This document shows positions 5,010-6,475 of a DNA stretch of 6,475 nucleotides, piece after piece. This DNA comes from Clostridia bacterium (GTDB lineage Bacteria; Bacillota; Clostridia; Oscillospirales; CAG-272), in contig JAFTHJ010000234.1 in the NCBI GenBank assembly GCA_017457465.1, forward strand, positions 1 to 6,475, in the 5' to 3' direction. Positions within the stretch are counted from its first letter, which is position 1; each line of letters starts with the position of its first letter. The translations under genes and the position numbers were made by a program. The notes below the pieces were generated by a model that was not told where the DNA came from, did not search any database, and saw nothing but the letters and a program-made list of their open reading frames with translations.

Positions 5010-6004
5010 TCCGACACCGCTTCAAAGAAAGCACCGATATTTTCCCAGCTTGCGTGGTGAGGAATATCACAGCCCGACGAAATAACAAAGTTCGGATATT
5101 TTCCGCATCTGTCGAGCAGGTCGGCTACCGCCGCTCTCATAGAATCGGGAGTTCCCTCGGCAAACTGCGACACGGGGTCGATATTACCCATACACAGAAT
5201 ATCCGATGGAGCCTTTGAAAGAATATCCTCCATATCGACCGCATTTCCAAAGTGGTATGCCGCGGCTCCCTGCGAGAATATCTCATCTGTCATACTAGCT
5301 ACGGCGTTTCCGCAGTTGTGGTAGATGACGGCAAATTCAGAGTCCTGAACCGCCTCGATTATCTGTTTTACATAGGGCACGGAAAATTCATCTGCCATTG
5401 AGGGACTCATAATCCCCGCAAGAGGCTCTGCCATCATTATACCGCTCGCTCCCGCATCCTTAAAGGCTTTCGCGTACTCTATAAGATATTCTGTTGCCTT
5501 TGCGAGAACGGTGTGCACCGTTTCGGGCTCGTCATAGCAGAGATACATTATCTCGGTAACATCCATAAGTCTACCCGCAAGTGAATACGGTCCTATCATA
5601 CCCGCGAGAACAGGCTTATCTTTAATTCTCTCGGCAGCGAGTCTTATTCCCTCAACGCAAACAGACGCTCTTCCTGCTTCAAGAGTGGGAACGGCGAGCG
5701 CGTTTGCCTCGTCCTCATCGGACACAAGCTGTCCGACGACAGCGGGAATCTCATCGGGCGCAAAGCGAACATCGGCACCGAATGCCTCCGCCTCAACAGA
5801 GAGGTCCATAAGGCTTATTGCCGCCAGAGTATCGGTCTCTTTCGCTACAGTCTCAATAGCCCTTGCCTGAAGCTCCGAATCCTTCACAAGCTCCTCAACG
5901 CTGACACCAAGCTTCTGCGTTGCGGGAAATGAAAGTATCGGAAGTGCTTTCCTCTGCTCGGCTTTCGCCGCATCGGTAAGCAAATTAATTATATTTTGTT
6001 TCAT
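4997..6004 (-). CDS. URO-D-family corrinoid methyltransferase of the MtaA/CmuA type
   Basis: A 335-residue protein, full length for the family. It has the uroporphyrinogen decarboxylase-like TIM barrel but clusters by motif with cobamide methyltransferases: LPILSFPATQKLGVSVEELV near the N-terminus, SLMDLSVEAEAFGADVRF (64-81), MIGPYSLAGRLMDVTEIM (136-153), MAEPLAGIMSPSMADEF (191-207). The MtaA-type zinc ligands are all visible: H229 and C231 in IYHNCGN, and C312 in SSGCDIP. By family knowledge, the zinc activates a thiol (or related acceptor) that takes a methyl group from a methylated corrinoid protein. It is not a heme-pathway decarboxylase, since that enzyme lacks this zinc triad. It probably transfers methyl from the operon's corrinoid protein to the acceptor; the acceptor (coenzyme M-like thiol or tetrahydrofolate) is unknown. 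The gene lies 15 nt after another URO-D gene and overlaps the DUF2284 start by 13 nt. Confidence 0.87.
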   Translation of the reverse strand: MKQNIINLLTDAAKAEQRKALPILSFPATQKLGVSVEELVKDSELQARAIETVAKETDTLAAISLMDLSVEAEAFGADVRFAPDEIPAVVGQLVSDEDEANALAVPTLEAGRASVCVEGIRLAAERIKDKPVLAGMIGPYSLAGRLMDVTEIMYLCYDEPETVHTVLAKATEYLIEYAKAFKDAGASGIMMAEPLAGIMSPSMADEFSVPYVKQIIEAVQDSEFAVIYHNCGNAVASMTDEIFSQGAAAYHFGNAVDMEDILSKAPSDILCMGNIDPVSQFAEGTPDSMRAAVADLLDRCGKYPNFVISSGCDIPHHASWENIGAFFEAVSEWKN

Positions 6005-6019
6005 ATCCTTTAATCCTTT

Positions 6020-6475
6020 TTATGAAAAATAGAACGCGTATTTCTCCATCGCATCCATAATTACTTTTACATTTTCAAGCGGTACGCCGGGATAAAGTCC
6101 GTATGTCATACACAGACCGCCCTGGGGAGTCGCTATCTTGGAAACCTCCTCCAAAATCAGCGCATCTATCTGCTCGGGCGTTCCTTTCGGAGTAATGTGC
6201 TGACGGTCAATATCAAGGTCAACGCAGACCTTGCCCCTGAAGCGCTCCGCTATCCAATCAATTCCGTTCACAAGATCCTGAAGATTTATTACCTCAACAC
6301 CGCTATCAACAATATCGTCGACCAATGATCTGATATCTCCGTCGGAATGCATATGTATCGGTATTCCTGCATCACGCGCGGGCTTCATAAGCCTTTCGTA
6401 TGATGGCTTTATGTATTTTCTGAAATGCTCCGGCGGTATCATAGGGCCTACCTGCATACCGAGATCCTCGGGAGA
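6020..6475 (-). CDS. URO-D-family methyltransferase, C-terminal part (gene continues beyond the right edge)
   Basis: The reading frame is open to the window edge, so the first ATG inside (6457) is not the true start; 151 residues are visible, beginning SPEDLGMQVGPM. The pattern EDLG-Q-GPMIPPEHFRKYIKP, IHMHSDGDI (40-48 of the fragment), GIDWIAERFRGKVCVDLDID and GGLCMTYGLYPGVPLENV is typical of a URO-D subfamily of substrate:corrinoid methyltransferases such as O-demethylase methyltransferase I proteins. Instead of HxC it has H41, H43 and D45, and two cysteines, C84 and C122 (C-X37-C), that could bind zinc. It differs clearly from the downstream MtaA-like protein, so the two likely perform the two halves of the transfer. 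The stop is 15 nt before the next start. The substrate cannot be told from the fragment. Confidence 0.8.
   Translation of the reverse strand, partial: SPEDLGMQVGPMIPPEHFRKYIKPSYERLMKPARDAGIPIHMHSDGDIRSLVDDIVDSGVEVINLQDLVNGIDWIAERFRGKVCVDLDIDRQHITPKGTPEQIDALILEEVSKIATPQGGLCMTYGLYPGVPLENVKVIMDAMEKYAFYFS

Noticed and set aside
4997..6004. Annotation as uroporphyrinogen decarboxylase of heme synthesis (HemE)
   Set aside because: The HxC...C zinc triad and the neighbouring corrinoid activator point to a methyltransferase; no heme or siroheme genes are nearby.
6020..6457. Reading the right-hand URO-D protein as a complete 145-residue gene starting at 6457
   Set aside because: The frame stays open to the window edge and the residues before that ATG (SPEDLG) match the family pattern, so the ATG is internal and the gene is partial.

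Overview
The window looks like chromosome from an anaerobic, low-to-moderate-GC Clostridia-type Firmicute, plausibly an uncultured gut or rumen member. This rests on strong AGGAGG-type ribosome binding sites, TATAAT/TTGCAA sigma-A promoters with 17-bp spacers, A/T-rich intergenic DNA against richer coding DNA, and a corrinoid methyl-transfer gene set typical of acetogen-like anaerobes. The taxonomic statement is inference; there is no rRNA or marker gene.

Layout. (1) Positions 1-750, minus strand: a small XRE-type regulator (GTG start) followed two bases later by the start of a PD-(D/E)xK nuclease-like restriction protein cut by the left edge. They share one promoter carrying an inverted repeat, the usual arrangement of a controller-regulated restriction-modification or defence module. 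(2) 751-1001: a gene-poor gap with a 12-bp hairpin just before the regulator's promoter, and a compact stretch (about 785-968) with an inverted repeat ending in a T-tract and two tiny overlapping ORFs; it may be a small structured RNA or a repeat or element border. (3) 1002-2138, minus: an intracellular right-handed beta-helix protein related to pectate lyase_3/GH28 polygalacturonases. (4) 2139-2347: a divergent promoter region in which both promoters carry the same 15-bp sequence, in inverted orientation, over their -35 boxes. (5) 2348-2983, plus: a membrane-anchored protein of unknown function. (6) 2999-3028: a strong bidirectional terminator. (7) 3038-6475, minus: a tightly packed operon read from the right edge: a URO-D-family methyltransferase (C-terminal part only), a second URO-D-family protein of the MtaA type with a complete zinc motif, a DUF2284 iron-sulfur protein, and an ASKHA/ferredoxin reductive activator of corrinoid enzymes (RACE, DUF4445).

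How the genes fit together. The right-hand operon has the parts of a corrinoid-dependent methyl-transfer or O-demethylation system: one URO-D protein would move a methyl group from substrate to a corrinoid protein, the other from the corrinoid protein to an acceptor (tetrahydrofolate or a thiol), and the RACE protein would re-reduce inactive Co(II) using ATP. The DUF2284 protein sits exactly where an electron or metal carrier for that activator would be expected. The corrinoid protein is not in the window and would be predicted beyond the right edge. The substrate cannot be read from the sequence. The beta-helix glycosidase-like gene may act on imported (possibly methylated) uronic oligosaccharides, but its link to the methyl-transfer operon is only proximity. 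No CRISPR array, tRNA, rRNA or complete mobile element was seen.
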